A stretch of 9,534 bases of DNA from CAZSVE01 sp964610175 (GTDB lineage Bacteria > Pseudomonadota > Gammaproteobacteria > HK1): positions 1 to 9,534 of the forward strand of contig CAZSVE010000107.1 of the NCBI GenBank assembly GCA_964610175.1, in the 5' to 3' direction. Under the pieces are notes generated by a model, which was not told the origin of the DNA, searched no databases, and saw nothing but the letters and a program-made list of their open reading frames with translations. The translations under genes were made by a program, and so were the position numbers. Each line of letters opens with the position of its first letter. Position 1 is the first letter of the stretch. Below are positions 1-5,811 of this stretch, one piece after another.

Positions 1-57
1 GCCCTTGGCAATTTGCCTGTCCCAAAATCTACCCACGAGTTCTTTTGAGGAGGCGTA

Positions 58-163
58 ATTGGTTTCTTTCCCACTCAGCTTCGCGGATGAGTCCGGTTTT
101 ACAAAATACCGTTTTTGCTTTGCCGAATGAACGGAGTTCCCCGTTCAGGGTACACTTCGAGCA
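58..163 (-). repeat. Dispersed intergenic repeat, copy D
   Basis: On the minus strand this stretch matches the repeat copy at 3454-3565. Over the ungapped 65 bases 58-122 (against 3501-3565) I count about 51 identical positions. The shared blocks include CAAAGCAAAA, TTTTGTAAAAC, GACTCAT, GCGAAG and a GAG-GGGAAA core. The TGCTCGAA block at the far end (156-163) also matches, with a small length difference between the two blocks. The copy lies upstream of the nuclease-like gene and points away from it. Its function is unknown. Confidence 0.65.
128..147. other. Perfect hairpin upstream of the nuclease-like gene
   Basis: TGAACGG (128-134) and CCGTTCA (141-147) form a perfect 7-bp stem around a 6-base loop. 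No T-run follows on either strand, so it is not an obvious terminator. It sits 70 bases before the start codon at 218, where an operator or leader structure could lie. Confidence 0.4.
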
Positions 164-217
164 GGCCCATTCCATTCGAAATATCCGATTCCAGGGCATA
201 TCGTGGAGAGTAACATC

Positions 218-928
218 ATGACCGACAAAGAACTCAAGGAACTTGTCGCCAGTCTGGCCGTTTCACACGAAGAGATGCGGGCCGATTTGGTGGCTTCCCA
301 AAAACAGACGAGGGCCGATTTGGTGGCTTCCCAAAAACAGGCGAGCGCCGAGATGGAAAAATTACGCGCATCTCAACGGGAAACCGACCGGCAACTCAAG
401 GAAACCGACCGACAACTCAAGGAAACCGACCGACAACTCAAAGAGACCATCCAGGAAACCGATCGGCAGATTAAAGAATTAGGTCGCCAGATTGGGGGAC
501 TTGGTAGAAAATTCGGCGGCCTTACCGAGGGCATGGCCTATCCATCCATGAAAAAGCTGCTGCGGGAACGCTTTCATATGGAATTCATCGTGCCACGGGT
601 GGAGATTACCCGCCATGGCCGGAGCATGGAACTGGATGTGTTCGGCTATTCCAATGGCAAGGAAAATCAGGCCGTGGTGGTGGAGGTCAAAAGCCGCCTG
701 GACCAGGGGGGTATCGAGCAAATGGAGCGGATCATGGCGCGCTTCGACGAATTCCTACCGGAACATCGCGACAAGCAGCGCTTCGGCATCGTGGCGGCGG
801 TGGATTGCTCCCAGGAAATGGAAAACCAAGTGCGCCAGCGTGGGTTTTATCTGGCCCGTATTCAGGATGAGCTGTTTGTGCTGGATTCCCCGGCATCGTT
901 CCGGCCCCGTTATTTTGGAACATGTTAG
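218..928 (+). CDS. Coiled-coil PD-(D/E)XK nuclease-like protein (DUF3782-like)
   Basis: The 236-residue protein has two parts. Residues about 1-95 are a charged coiled coil containing two copies of an 11-residue unit (ADLVASQKQ core) and heptads reading ETDRQLK. The C-terminal half has the shape of a PD-(D/E)XK fold: a glycine-rich linker GGLGRKFGGLTEGMAYPSM, then MELDVFG with Asp140 and VVVEVKSRL with Glu156 and Lys158, the usual D...ExK metal and catalytic residues. This layout is common in large families of unknown role in cyanobacteria and sulfur bacteria; nuclease activity is inferred from the motif only. I chose ATG 218 because GGAGAG (205-210) sits 7 bases before it; an in-frame GTG at 203 would add five residues and overlaps that ribosome site. 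There is no signal peptide or membrane segment. It stands alone on the plus strand and is followed by a hairpin. Confidence 0.85.
   Translation: MTDKELKELVASLAVSHEEMRADLVASQKQTRADLVASQKQASAEMEKLRASQRETDRQLKETDRQLKETDRQLKETIQETDRQIKELGRQIGGLGRKFGGLTEGMAYPSMKKLLRERFHMEFIVPRVEITRHGRSMELDVFGYSNGKENQAVVVEVKSRLDQGGIEQMERIMARFDEFLPEHRDKQRFGIVAAVDCSQEMENQVRQRGFYLARIQDELFVLDSPASFRPRYFGTC
281..340 (+). repeat. Tandem repeat, 33-bp period, inside the coiled coil
   Basis: A 27-base block beginning GCCGATTTGGTGGCTTCCC occurs identically at 281-307 and 314-340, a period of 33 bases or 11 residues. The lack of any synonymous difference suggests a recent duplication rather than old protein-level conservation. 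Confidence 0.9.
380..475 (+). repeat. Tandem repeat, 21-bp period (heptad ETDRQLK)
   Basis: Three near-identical 21-base units lie at 380-400, 401-421 and 422-442. A diverged fourth unit (ETDRQIK) is at 455-475 after a 12-base spacer. One unit equals one coiled-coil heptad, so gain or loss of units changes coiled-coil length without breaking the frame. Confidence 0.9.
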
Positions 929-953
929 CGCTTCGCGCCAAGGCTGAAGCGGG

Positions 954-980
954 GTGGGCCTTGGCCCACGCAGCGGTTTT
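954..980 (+). terminator. Possible terminator after the nuclease-like gene
   Basis: GTGGGCC (954-960) pairs with GGCCCAC (963-969); in practice this is a 6-bp stem with a 4-base loop. CAGCGG and a short TTTT (977-980) follow. It begins 25 bases after the stop codon. The T-run is short and set off from the stem, so this is a moderate call. It could equally be a GTGGGC-type intergenic palindrome. Confidence 0.45.
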
Positions 981-1058
981 CTCAGAATTTCTGTTTTTCC
1001 GATACCCAACCCGGCTAAGCCGGAACCAAAGATCTTTCTATTTCAACTACGTCTGTCA

Positions 1059-1142
1059 TTTCGACCGCAGGGAGAAATCTTCAAGGCCGAGATAGATTCA
1101 GCGCTCGAGATTTCTCGCTTCGCTTTGTGATAGCGGTCGAAT
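1059..1142. repeat. Large imperfect palindrome, REP/MITE-like
   Basis: Two nested perfect 9-bp arms are visible: TTCGACCGC (1060-1068) with GCGGTCGAA (1133-1141), and GAGAAATCT (1072-1080) with AGATTTCTC (1108-1116). The sequence TCATTTCGACCGCAGGGAG resembles a palindromic intergenic motif I recall from many environmental bacterial genomes; that link is from memory. The right arm carries about 16 extra bases between the two pairing blocks, so the element is degenerate. The rest of 929-1393 holds no ORF I would defend. Confidence 0.6.
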
Positions 1143-1393
1143 TTTCGAACGTCGCGGCAAAAGAGAAGATAAGTCGACTCGTTAATGTGCAGGTTCGCGG
1201 AGTTTCATTCTTTCATGCCTCGAAAATCCAAGACGAAGCCTTCTCGCTGGGATTAGGGTACTCCAATCGGCAAAATCCCGAACCATTCCGATCCCCATTC
1301 CCCGATACACGAGCCAGGGAGAATGTGGTAATTCGACCCATGAGCAAGACAGCTTCGAGGCGCGGGCCGCGCCGATGACCCAACAGAATCGTG

Positions 1394-2287
1394 TTACGCC
1401 ATGGCACTTCGGCTCTCCCCAAAAACCTCCCGCGCATCGAACACCGGGCCATCCACGCATACCCGTTTCATGGCGGGCCCTTCCTTGGTTATAACCGGAA
1501 CGGTGCAACCCGCGCAGGCCCCTACTCCACACGCCATGAATTCCTCCAAACAGACCTGACACGGCAAGTCGTACTCGTGGGCAAGGTCGGCGGTAGCCTG
1601 CAACATGGCCGAAGGACCACAGGCATACAGGGCGATCTCGCTACGCGCAGTCGAAGGTTGTGCCAGTAACCAGGTTCGCGCAAGGTCGGTGATGAGGCCA
1701 TGGAAACAACCGGGGTACCCCTGGCGGCTGGCAAGGCGGCTGGGTATCCTCGAATCTTCCATCAGGGGCATGGCACCGATTACGCCGTCGGGCATGCCGG
1801 GGACCAGGATTCGGGAGGGACGTGCCTTGAACGGAAACGGTATCTCCGATCCGAGCAGGAGTAGTGGTTCGAAGAAAGATTGCCTCTGTAGGCGAGTGGC
1901 CAGGAATAACATGGGGGGCATTCCAATGCCTCCCCCCAAAAGCAGTGTCCGCGGACGACCTTCATATGGCCGAAATGGAACGCCGATGGGACCGATGACA
2001 TTAATGACATCGCCAACGTCCCTGGCGGCGAGAAGGCGGGTCCCCTGGCCGACCACCTTGAACAAAACAGCAACCCAGCCACTTTCCGGATCGGCCTCCA
2101 TGAGCGAAAACGGCCTCCTCATGGGGAGACCGGGATCGCAACGTACATGAAGAAATGTACCCGGCGAGGCCGCAACCGCGATACGCGGTGCGGCAATACG
2201 CAGCATGATCTGCTCACCCTCGAACACACGCCGGGAGAGTATCTCGGCATCCTCTACGAACAGGGTGGCGCGGTGTGATTTTTCCAT
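1394..2287 (-). CDS. pyrK: PyrK-like dihydroorotate dehydrogenase electron-transfer subunit
   Basis: This 297-residue cytoplasmic flavoprotein is of the PyrK type. In the family it carries electrons from dihydroorotate dehydrogenase (PyrD type 1B), through FAD and a [2Fe-2S] cluster, to NAD+. Visible features in order are a flavin-binding RRPFSL (Arg58-Ser61), GPIG (99-102), the nucleotide-binding LLLGGGIGMPP (115-125), LYACGP (220-225) and a C-terminal cluster motif C253-x4-C258-x2-C261-x15-C277. The motif is complete and ends in the typical RVCVDGPVF. The start overlaps the end of ruvX by 34 bases, arguing for translational coupling; the ribosome site there is weak. No pyrD lies in the window, so the partner is elsewhere or the protein serves another dehydrogenase. 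Pyr genes often follow yqgE-ruvX in gammaproteobacteria, which fits a pyrimidine role. Confidence 0.9.
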   Translation of the reverse strand: MEKSHRATLFVEDAEILSRRVFEGEQIMLRIAAPRIAVAASPGTFLHVRCDPGLPMRRPFSLMEADPESGWVAVLFKVVGQGTRLLAARDVGDVINVIGPIGVPFRPYEGRPRTLLLGGGIGMPPMLFLATRLQRQSFFEPLLLLGSEIPFPFKARPSRILVPGMPDGVIGAMPLMEDSRIPSRLASRQGYPGCFHGLITDLARTWLLAQPSTARSEIALYACGPSAMLQATADLAHEYDLPCQVCLEEFMACGVGACAGCTVPVITKEGPAMKRVCVDGPVFDAREVFGESRSAMA

Positions 2288-2685
2288 TCGGAAAACCAGG
2301 TTTCCAAGATAATCTGGGCCGCGACGGAATCATCTTCGGCATGCAATCTTCCCTCCGAGAACAATCGCCCCTTTGCCTCTCGGGTGGATAGTCGTTCGTC
2401 GGCACCATATACCGGCAATCCATAGCGATGGGCGAGCTGGTTGCAAAAGCGTCGCGCCGTCCGGGTCATCGTCTGTTCAGTGCCATCCATGTTCAGGGGT
2501 AAACCAACCACCAGGCCATCGGGTTCCCAGGCAGTTACCAATCCATCGATGGCCTCCCAGTCGGGCGTGTTGCCCCTTACCGCCACTGTCCCCAGAGGAT
2601 TCGCCGTCTCCGTCAGGGTTTGTCCCACGGCGACCCCGATCCGTTTACTCCCCGGATCGAAGCCGAGCAAGGTGACAAGAGGCAT
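2254..2685 (-). CDS. ruvX: RuvX/YqgF, putative Holliday-junction resolvase and 16S rRNA maturation nuclease
   Basis: The protein has 143 residues, normal for the family, and an RNase H-like fold. The N-terminal LLGFDPGSKRIGVAVG carries Asp10; GLPLNMDGTE (61-70) is the conserved loop; DERLST (96-101) supplies Glu97; and EDDSVAAQIILE (117-128) supplies the last aspartate. All catalytic acids are therefore present. YqgF of E. coli is implicated in 16S rRNA 5'-end processing and is related to RuvC resolvase. The start ATG shares one base with the stop of the preceding small ORF (TAATG), and GGGGGA just upstream can act as a ribosome site. The gene sits in the conserved yqgE-ruvX order, and its 3' end overlaps pyrK. 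Confidence 0.95.
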   Translation of the reverse strand: MPLVTLLGFDPGSKRIGVAVGQTLTETANPLGTVAVRGNTPDWEAIDGLVTAWEPDGLVVGLPLNMDGTEQTMTRTARRFCNQLAHRYGLPVYGADERLSTREAKGRLFSEGRLHAEDDSVAAQIILETWFSEWKNHTAPPCS

Positions 2686-2837
2686 TATCCCCCAAGCCTT
2701 GGGTGCAACATGGAGCGTTGCGTCACACAGGGATCGAAAAACAATCCAGCCGCCCCCATCGTGCAGTAAAACAGCCGTTCGGTATCTCTTTTGACGTCGT
2801 TTGGAAAGCTATCGTGTTCCACGCGCGGTCTATCCAT
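2685..2837 (-). CDS. Small ORF (50 aa) fitted between yqgE and ruvX, unknown
   Basis: I do not recognise this product (it begins MDRPRVEHDSFPNDVKRD and ends MLHPRLGG). The case for translation is positional. The ATG (2835-2837) overlaps the last codons of yqgE by 8 bases. GGGGAGG lies 6 bases before it, a near-perfect ribosome site. The TAA stop shares its last base with the ATG of ruvX (TAATG). All 50 codons between are open, with about 59% G or C in third positions. The product is small, without a signal peptide or clear membrane helix, and has two cysteines (residues 25 and 37). It could be a coupling leader that carries ribosomes from yqgE to ruvX, a genuine small protein, or a decayed remnant. 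GGGGAGG is also codons of yqgE, so chance is not excluded. Confidence 0.5.
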   Translation of the reverse strand: MDRPRVEHDSFPNDVKRDTERLFYCTMGAAGLFFDPCVTQRSMLHPRLGG

Positions 2838-3381
2838 GACCCACCTCCCCGGAAAGCAATGTGGGATCGATGCCCAACATCCGGGTTGCCGATTGCCAAC
2901 GCTTCTCGAACGGAACGTCGAAAATGATGCGAGAATCGATAGGGGCGCTCAACCAGGCATTTTCCGCTACTTCTTTCTCCAATTGGCCGGCGGCCCAGCC
3001 TGCGTAACCGAGTGCCACGATAACGTTAGCCGGGCCCGTCCCCTCGGCGATGGCCGCGAGGATGTCGCGCGAAGTGGCGATGGCGATATCATCCCCGACC
3101 GGTAACATGGCGTCCCATTTACCCGATGGCCGGTGGATGACAAAGCCGCGTTCCGGCTGTATGGGGCCACCATGGAAGACACGCATGTAATTCACTGCCG
3201 GATCCGTCACCTCCATGTCCATATGCTTTAGCACCTCACCCAGACCGAGGCCAAGAGGTCGATTGATCACGATCCCCATGGCGCCTTCCTGATTATGGGC
3301 ACATAGATAGGTAACCGTCCGGTGAAAGTTCGGGTCCCTTAGGGTCGGCATCGCGATAAGGAATTGATTCGTAAGGTCCAT
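2830..3381 (-). CDS. yqgE: YqgE/AlgH family protein (UPF0301, DUF179)
   Basis: From ATG 3381 the protein has 183 residues, close to E. coli YqgE (187), and begins MDLTNQFLIAMPTLRDPNF, the family's usual opening. Further signatures are GAMGIVINRPLG (residues about 34-45), VFHGGPIQPERGFVIH, a central TSRDILAAIAEG, and ALGYAGWAAGQLEKEVAENAW. A longer reading from 3432 would add 17 residues unlike the family, so I reject it. The molecular role is not established; the Pseudomonas homologue AlgH was named for effects on alginate. It is probably the first gene of the cluster yqgE, small ORF, ruvX, pyrK. The product is expected to be cytoplasmic. The ribosome site is weak (AAGAG next to the ATG). Confidence 0.95.
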   Translation of the reverse strand: MDLTNQFLIAMPTLRDPNFHRTVTYLCAHNQEGAMGIVINRPLGLGLGEVLKHMDMEVTDPAVNYMRVFHGGPIQPERGFVIHRPSGKWDAMLPVGDDIAIATSRDILAAIAEGTGPANVIVALGYAGWAAGQLEKEVAENAWLSAPIDSRIIFDVPFEKRWQSATRMLGIDPTLLSGEVGHG

Positions 3382-3416
3382 ACTCTTGATCTTCGTTGAA
3401 TGATTACCACAACAAG

Positions 3417-3443
3417 GCCTCGATTGGAGCATCGAGGCTTTTT
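3417..3443 (+). terminator. Rho-independent terminator (plus strand) upstream of yqgE
   Basis: GCCTCGAT (3417-3424) and ATCGAGGC (3431-3438) form a perfect 8-bp stem with a 6-base loop, followed at once by TTTTT (3439-3443). This is a textbook terminator for rightward transcription, yet no rightward gene precedes it. On the minus strand the hairpin lies 36-57 bases before the yqgE start and lacks a T-run, so there it would act only as a leader structure. Confidence 0.75.
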
Positions 3444-3453
3444 GTTCCCATGA

Positions 3454-3565
3454 CTAGCGAAGCTCGTGCTCGAACTCGCCAAGCATTACCCAGCATCAGC
3501 CAAAGCAAAATTGCTGTTTTGTAAAACTCGACTCATTTGCGAAGTCGAGCGGGAAATGAACAAAT
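3454..3565 (+). repeat. Dispersed intergenic repeat, copy A (longest)
   Basis: This copy runs from CTAGCGAAGCTCGTGCTCGA to GAGCGGGAAATGAACAAAT. It matches copy B on the minus strand (5869-5977): the last 47 bases align without gaps at 38 identities, and the first 20 bases also match. Copy D (58-163) and the shortened copy C (9366-9413) share the core. Inside it CTCGACT (3527-3533) and AGTCGAG (3543-3549) form a 7-bp hairpin. A GTG-started frame (3466-3669) crosses it, but I do not regard that frame as a gene. Confidence 0.75.
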
Positions 3566-3587
3566 ATTGGGGGCTCGAGATATTGGT

Positions 3588-3616
3588 GCTTGGCGACAAG
3601 CCTTTTTGTTTTTTTG
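3588..3616 (+). terminator. Second plus-strand terminator-like hairpin
   Basis: GCTTG (3588-3592), a GCGA loop of GNRA type, and CAAGC (3597-3601) form a 5-bp stem followed by CTTTTTGTTTTTTTG. The stem is short but the T-rich tail is long. It ends about 170 bases after the terminator at 3417-3443, with repeat copy A in between. Confidence 0.5.
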
Positions 3617-4020
3617 AAGAGCCTTTATTTTATTCGACGGATAAACCTTGGGATAGGATAAGGAAGTAGCTGGTCGATATCGGGACAGCGTATGAAGGCG
3701 AATTTTCACTGAACAATTGCATTCGTCGCGAAGAGAAAGTCAATCCGCCTTTCGGAGGCCTTTTCGCATATTACCATGATTCCTCGATGCACGATTACGC
3801 CAAATATCCTTATAAGACTACAATTATTCATGGCTTTCAGGGACTGACTGGTGGTAAAGCACGACAAGGTGGAAGTGGACGATCTTTATCAGCTGGTGGC
3901 AAGGTTCGACAGAGTTGTTTGGCAACAGGTACCTTCGGCCTCGAAACCATTACCGAGTTCATCCAGTTCGAGTTATGGAGCTGTTTCCGATTCATAAAGA
4001 AACAAAACGAAATTCATGAA
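3617..4020. other. Stretch without a recognisable gene
   Basis: This AT-richer 400 bases lies between the hairpin and the acyl-AMP ligase remnant. A weak hairpin GCCT/AGGC around 3747-3758 is followed by CTTTT. The frame that runs into the remnant from 3787 is open, but its first 78 residues (rich in Gly, Lys and Thr) do not look like any acyl-AMP ligase N-terminus. I see no supported gene here. Confidence 0.5.
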
Positions 4021-4248
4021 ATGACATCATCCGAATCGATTTATTTACCGCCGTCACGGAAATTCGAAAAGCTGGATGGCCGCAACACCAGCTATCGTTT
4101 CGACTTGGAGCGGGATATTCGCTGGAAGGATATGGCCTACACCTTCCTCGAGGATGGCGAAATAGAGACAGCTAGCCTCACTTACGGGCAGTTGGACCTG
4201 CGGGCCCGCGCCATCGCCGTCCGGCTCCGGGAAATCAGGCTCATCCGG
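4021..4248 (+). pseudogene. Fatty acyl-AMP ligase (FAAL), N-terminal remnant
   Basis: From ATG 4021 about 75 codons encode the beginning of an AMP-forming ligase of the FAAL group. The segment DMAYTFLEDGEIETASLTY, followed by GQLDLRARAIAVRLRE, is the usual N-terminal signature of these enzymes (family pattern AYTFL-DGE-E--LTY--LD-RARAIA). FAALs activate fatty acids as acyl-adenylates and load them on carrier proteins of polyketide or lipopeptide pathways. Complete proteins have about 550-600 residues; here everything after about residue 75, including the ATP-binding core, is gone. The frame then runs through unrelated sequence to a stop at 4285-4287. No ribosome site is visible before the ATG. 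The remnant lies on the same strand as the ketosynthase-like fragment downstream. Confidence 0.75.
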
Positions 4249-4362
4249 GTGAAGCGTACTTGGTTCTATCTCTGGTTGGTTAGGTGAGGCATAGTAGTCG
4301 TTCTTAATCTGGAGGACTATCTATGTCTACAAGCCTGCTCTATCACACTTGGGGCATCCGCG
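4249..4362 (+). mobile_element. ISL3-like insertion sequence, 5' end remnant
   Basis: GGAGG (4311-4315), seven bases before ATG 4323, precedes codons for MSTSLLYHTWGIR, which match the typical N-terminus of ISL3-family transposases (MSTSLLYH--GIRGY; recalled, not searched). After these 13 residues the match stops and the next coding trace belongs to another gene in another frame. Bases 4249-4310 would be the left end and leader of the element. The outer boundary is set only by where the acyl-AMP ligase similarity ends, and I could not identify a terminal inverted repeat. The rest of the transposase and the right end are missing. Confidence 0.55.
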
Positions 4363-4485
4363 ACAGTACCCCATATCTGGCATGCCATCGTGAACGACGA
4401 CACGATTCCCAAGGGGAAGCTCGTGGTGAGTCTCGCCTTTGGCCCCGGCCTGACGGCCTGCGGCATGTTGATGGAGAAGATGTAG
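4354..4485 (+). pseudogene. Ketosynthase III / type III polyketide synthase-like C-terminal remnant
   Basis: Reading in frame from 4354 gives 43 residues, ASATVPHIWHAIVND through LVVSLAFGPGLTACGML to a TAG stop. ASA-VP corresponds to the active-site Asn loop region of thiolase-fold condensing enzymes (usually GNxxSAS/GNMxSA), and the closing AFGPGLT is the C-terminal signature of chalcone-synthase/KAS III enzymes. Such enzymes condense acyl-CoA or acyl-ACP with malonyl units. Only about the last tenth of the usual 330-400 residues survives, without Cys or His. It lies downstream of the acyl-AMP ligase remnant on the same strand, so both may be the ends of one lost biosynthetic cluster. The ISL3-like start codon frame runs into it in a different frame. 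Confidence 0.65.
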
Positions 4486-4616
4486 CGGCTAGAGGTGATT
4501 CCCGCCACCATCGATATCCGAACGATATCTGCTTCGATGAAGGCCCCGCAGAATCGCGCTAGAGATCTCCCATGAACGACAATCCCGGTACGGATTCCGA
4601 CGCCAATCTTGGATGA
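4486..4616 (+). other. Tail of the decayed cluster before alr
   Basis: After the TAG at 4483-4485 there are about 130 bases without a supported gene. An ATG at 4572 opens 14 codons (MNDNPGTDSDANLG) that end in TGA at 4614-4616, directly beside the alr stop. It could be the cut-off start of a next gene of the lost cluster, but nothing proves it. There is no terminator for alr in this interval. Confidence 0.35.
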
Positions 4617-5696
4617 TTACGATCCCTTCGTCACCAATTCTACCCGTCTCGTCACGCCGCAAACCAATTCGTAGGCGATGGTCTCAGACTGTCGGGCTAT
4701 CTCTTCCACGGGGAGCCCCCTCCCCCATGCCACGACCCGATCGCCGATACGGGCATCGGGTTGCGTCCTAAGGTCCAGGGTAATCATATCCATGGAAACC
4801 CGCCCGATCAGTGGAACGCGCCTGCCGTTCACCAGGACTGGACACCCCGAGGGCACGTGGCGTGGATAACCGTCCCCATATCCGATGGCGGCCACCCCCA
4901 CCGGCATATCCTCGGGACAGGTCCAGCTCCCGCCATATCCGACGGTCTGCCCCCTGGGTATTCGATTCACCGCGATAAGGTGGGTGGATAATGTCATCGC
5001 CGGCAGGAATCCAAGGTCTGCTCCGGTCTTGCCTATGGCAAAGGGAGAGATCCCGTAGAGCATGATCCCGGGGCGTATCCAACCCACGCGAGCCTCGGGC
5101 CAGGCTAAAATGGCCGCCGAATTGGCAATACTGATTTCGGTACCGAAATCCGCGGTCATGGACAGGAAATTACGAATCTGCACCTGCGCATCGATATTTC
5201 GCCAATCGTCGGCGTTGGCGAGATGACTCATCAAGGTGAGAGAGGACGCCACGTTGGCGCAGTGGCGCAGTCGGCCCCGGATACCTCCCAGGCGCGCTGG
5301 TGATATGCCAAGACGATGCATGCCGGTGTCTACCTTGAGCCATGCGGAGATCATCGGTTCCGATGTCCCCTGTTCCAGGAGCTCCACCTGCGATTCATGG
5401 TGAACTACGGCGCCGATGCCGTGTTGCCGAAGAATCGATAATTCCTCCGGGGAAGAAAAGCCTTCCAAGGCGACGATACGTCGAGAGATACCTGATTCGC
5501 GCAGCGTCACGGCCTCTTCCACGTTGGTAACGGCAAAGCCATCGGCATCCGAGAGAGCTCTGGCTACCCGTGCGATGCCATGCCCGTATCCGCCCGCCTT
5601 GATAACGGCCAGGACCTTGGTATGGGGGGACAGCTTCTTCACCAGATCGAAATTATGGCGCAAGGCCGCCAAATCAATGTGTGCGATGGCTTGCAT
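4617..5696 (-). CDS. alr: Alanine racemase
   Basis: This cytoplasmic PLP enzyme converts L-alanine to D-alanine for peptidoglycan. From ATG 5696 it has 359 residues, the normal length; the open frame extends upstream to 5825 but those 43 residues do not resemble the family, whereas MQAIAHIDLAALRHNFDLV does. AVIKAGGYGHG carries the PLP lysine, Lys33; the common form is KANAYGHG or KADAYGHG, so the GG is a mild variant. WLKVDTGMHRLG, RPGIMLYG, AAIGYGDGYPRHV (region of the second catalytic tyrosine) and GRVSMDM are all present, so the enzyme should be active. No neighbour belongs to the same pathway. The only GGAGG lies about 15 bases before the ATG and can pair with CCTCC next to the start, which may affect translation. 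Confidence 0.96.
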   Translation of the reverse strand: MQAIAHIDLAALRHNFDLVKKLSPHTKVLAVIKAGGYGHGIARVARALSDADGFAVTNVEEAVTLRESGISRRIVALEGFSSPEELSILRQHGIGAVVHHESQVELLEQGTSEPMISAWLKVDTGMHRLGISPARLGGIRGRLRHCANVASSLTLMSHLANADDWRNIDAQVQIRNFLSMTADFGTEISIANSAAILAWPEARVGWIRPGIMLYGISPFAIGKTGADLGFLPAMTLSTHLIAVNRIPRGQTVGYGGSWTCPEDMPVGVAAIGYGDGYPRHVPSGCPVLVNGRRVPLIGRVSMDMITLDLRTQPDARIGDRVVAWGRGLPVEEIARQSETIAYELVCGVTRRVELVTKGS

Positions 5697-5697
5697 T

Positions 5698-5732
5698 GGA
5701 GGAATGCTACTCCCTCCGGGACGAAGTCCCGG
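5698..5732 (-). promoter_or_regulatory. Structured leader of alr
   Basis: On the minus strand a perfect 7-bp hairpin, CCGGGAC/GTCCCGG (5726-5732 with 5716-5722, 3-base loop), is followed directly by GGAGGGAGTAGCATTCCTCC and the ATG at 5696. The GGAGG (5713-5717) is the only Shine-Dalgarno-like run, and it is complementary to the CCTCC (5698-5702) just before the start codon. The two structures share bases and so are mutually exclusive, which could tune translation of alr. Regulation is inference. Confidence 0.35.
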
Positions 5733-5811
5733 TATCACGATGAAAATCGAATTCGAACATGATGCCCCGTCGAGGCAGGTTTTTGGAGATTTTGCTTTTC
5801 CGATACATCGA

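Noticed and set aside
1..202. Possible C-terminal end of an upstream plus-strand gene (frame ending TGA at 46-48)
   Set aside because: Only 15 codons are visible, with no recognisable motif, and the following bases belong to repeat copy D.
1182..1562. 126-codon minus-strand frame overlapping the 3' end of pyrK
   Set aside because: A large part lies in a different frame inside the well-supported pyrK, and the remainder has no recognisable domain.
3382..3432. 17-codon N-terminal extension of yqgE
   Set aside because: It begins inside the strong hairpin at 3417-3438; the family starts at MDLTNQF.
3466..3669. 67-codon GTG-started frame through repeat copy A
   Set aside because: It is mostly repeat sequence, has no ribosome site and contains the terminator-like hairpin. 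The differences between repeat copies are not biased to silent positions.
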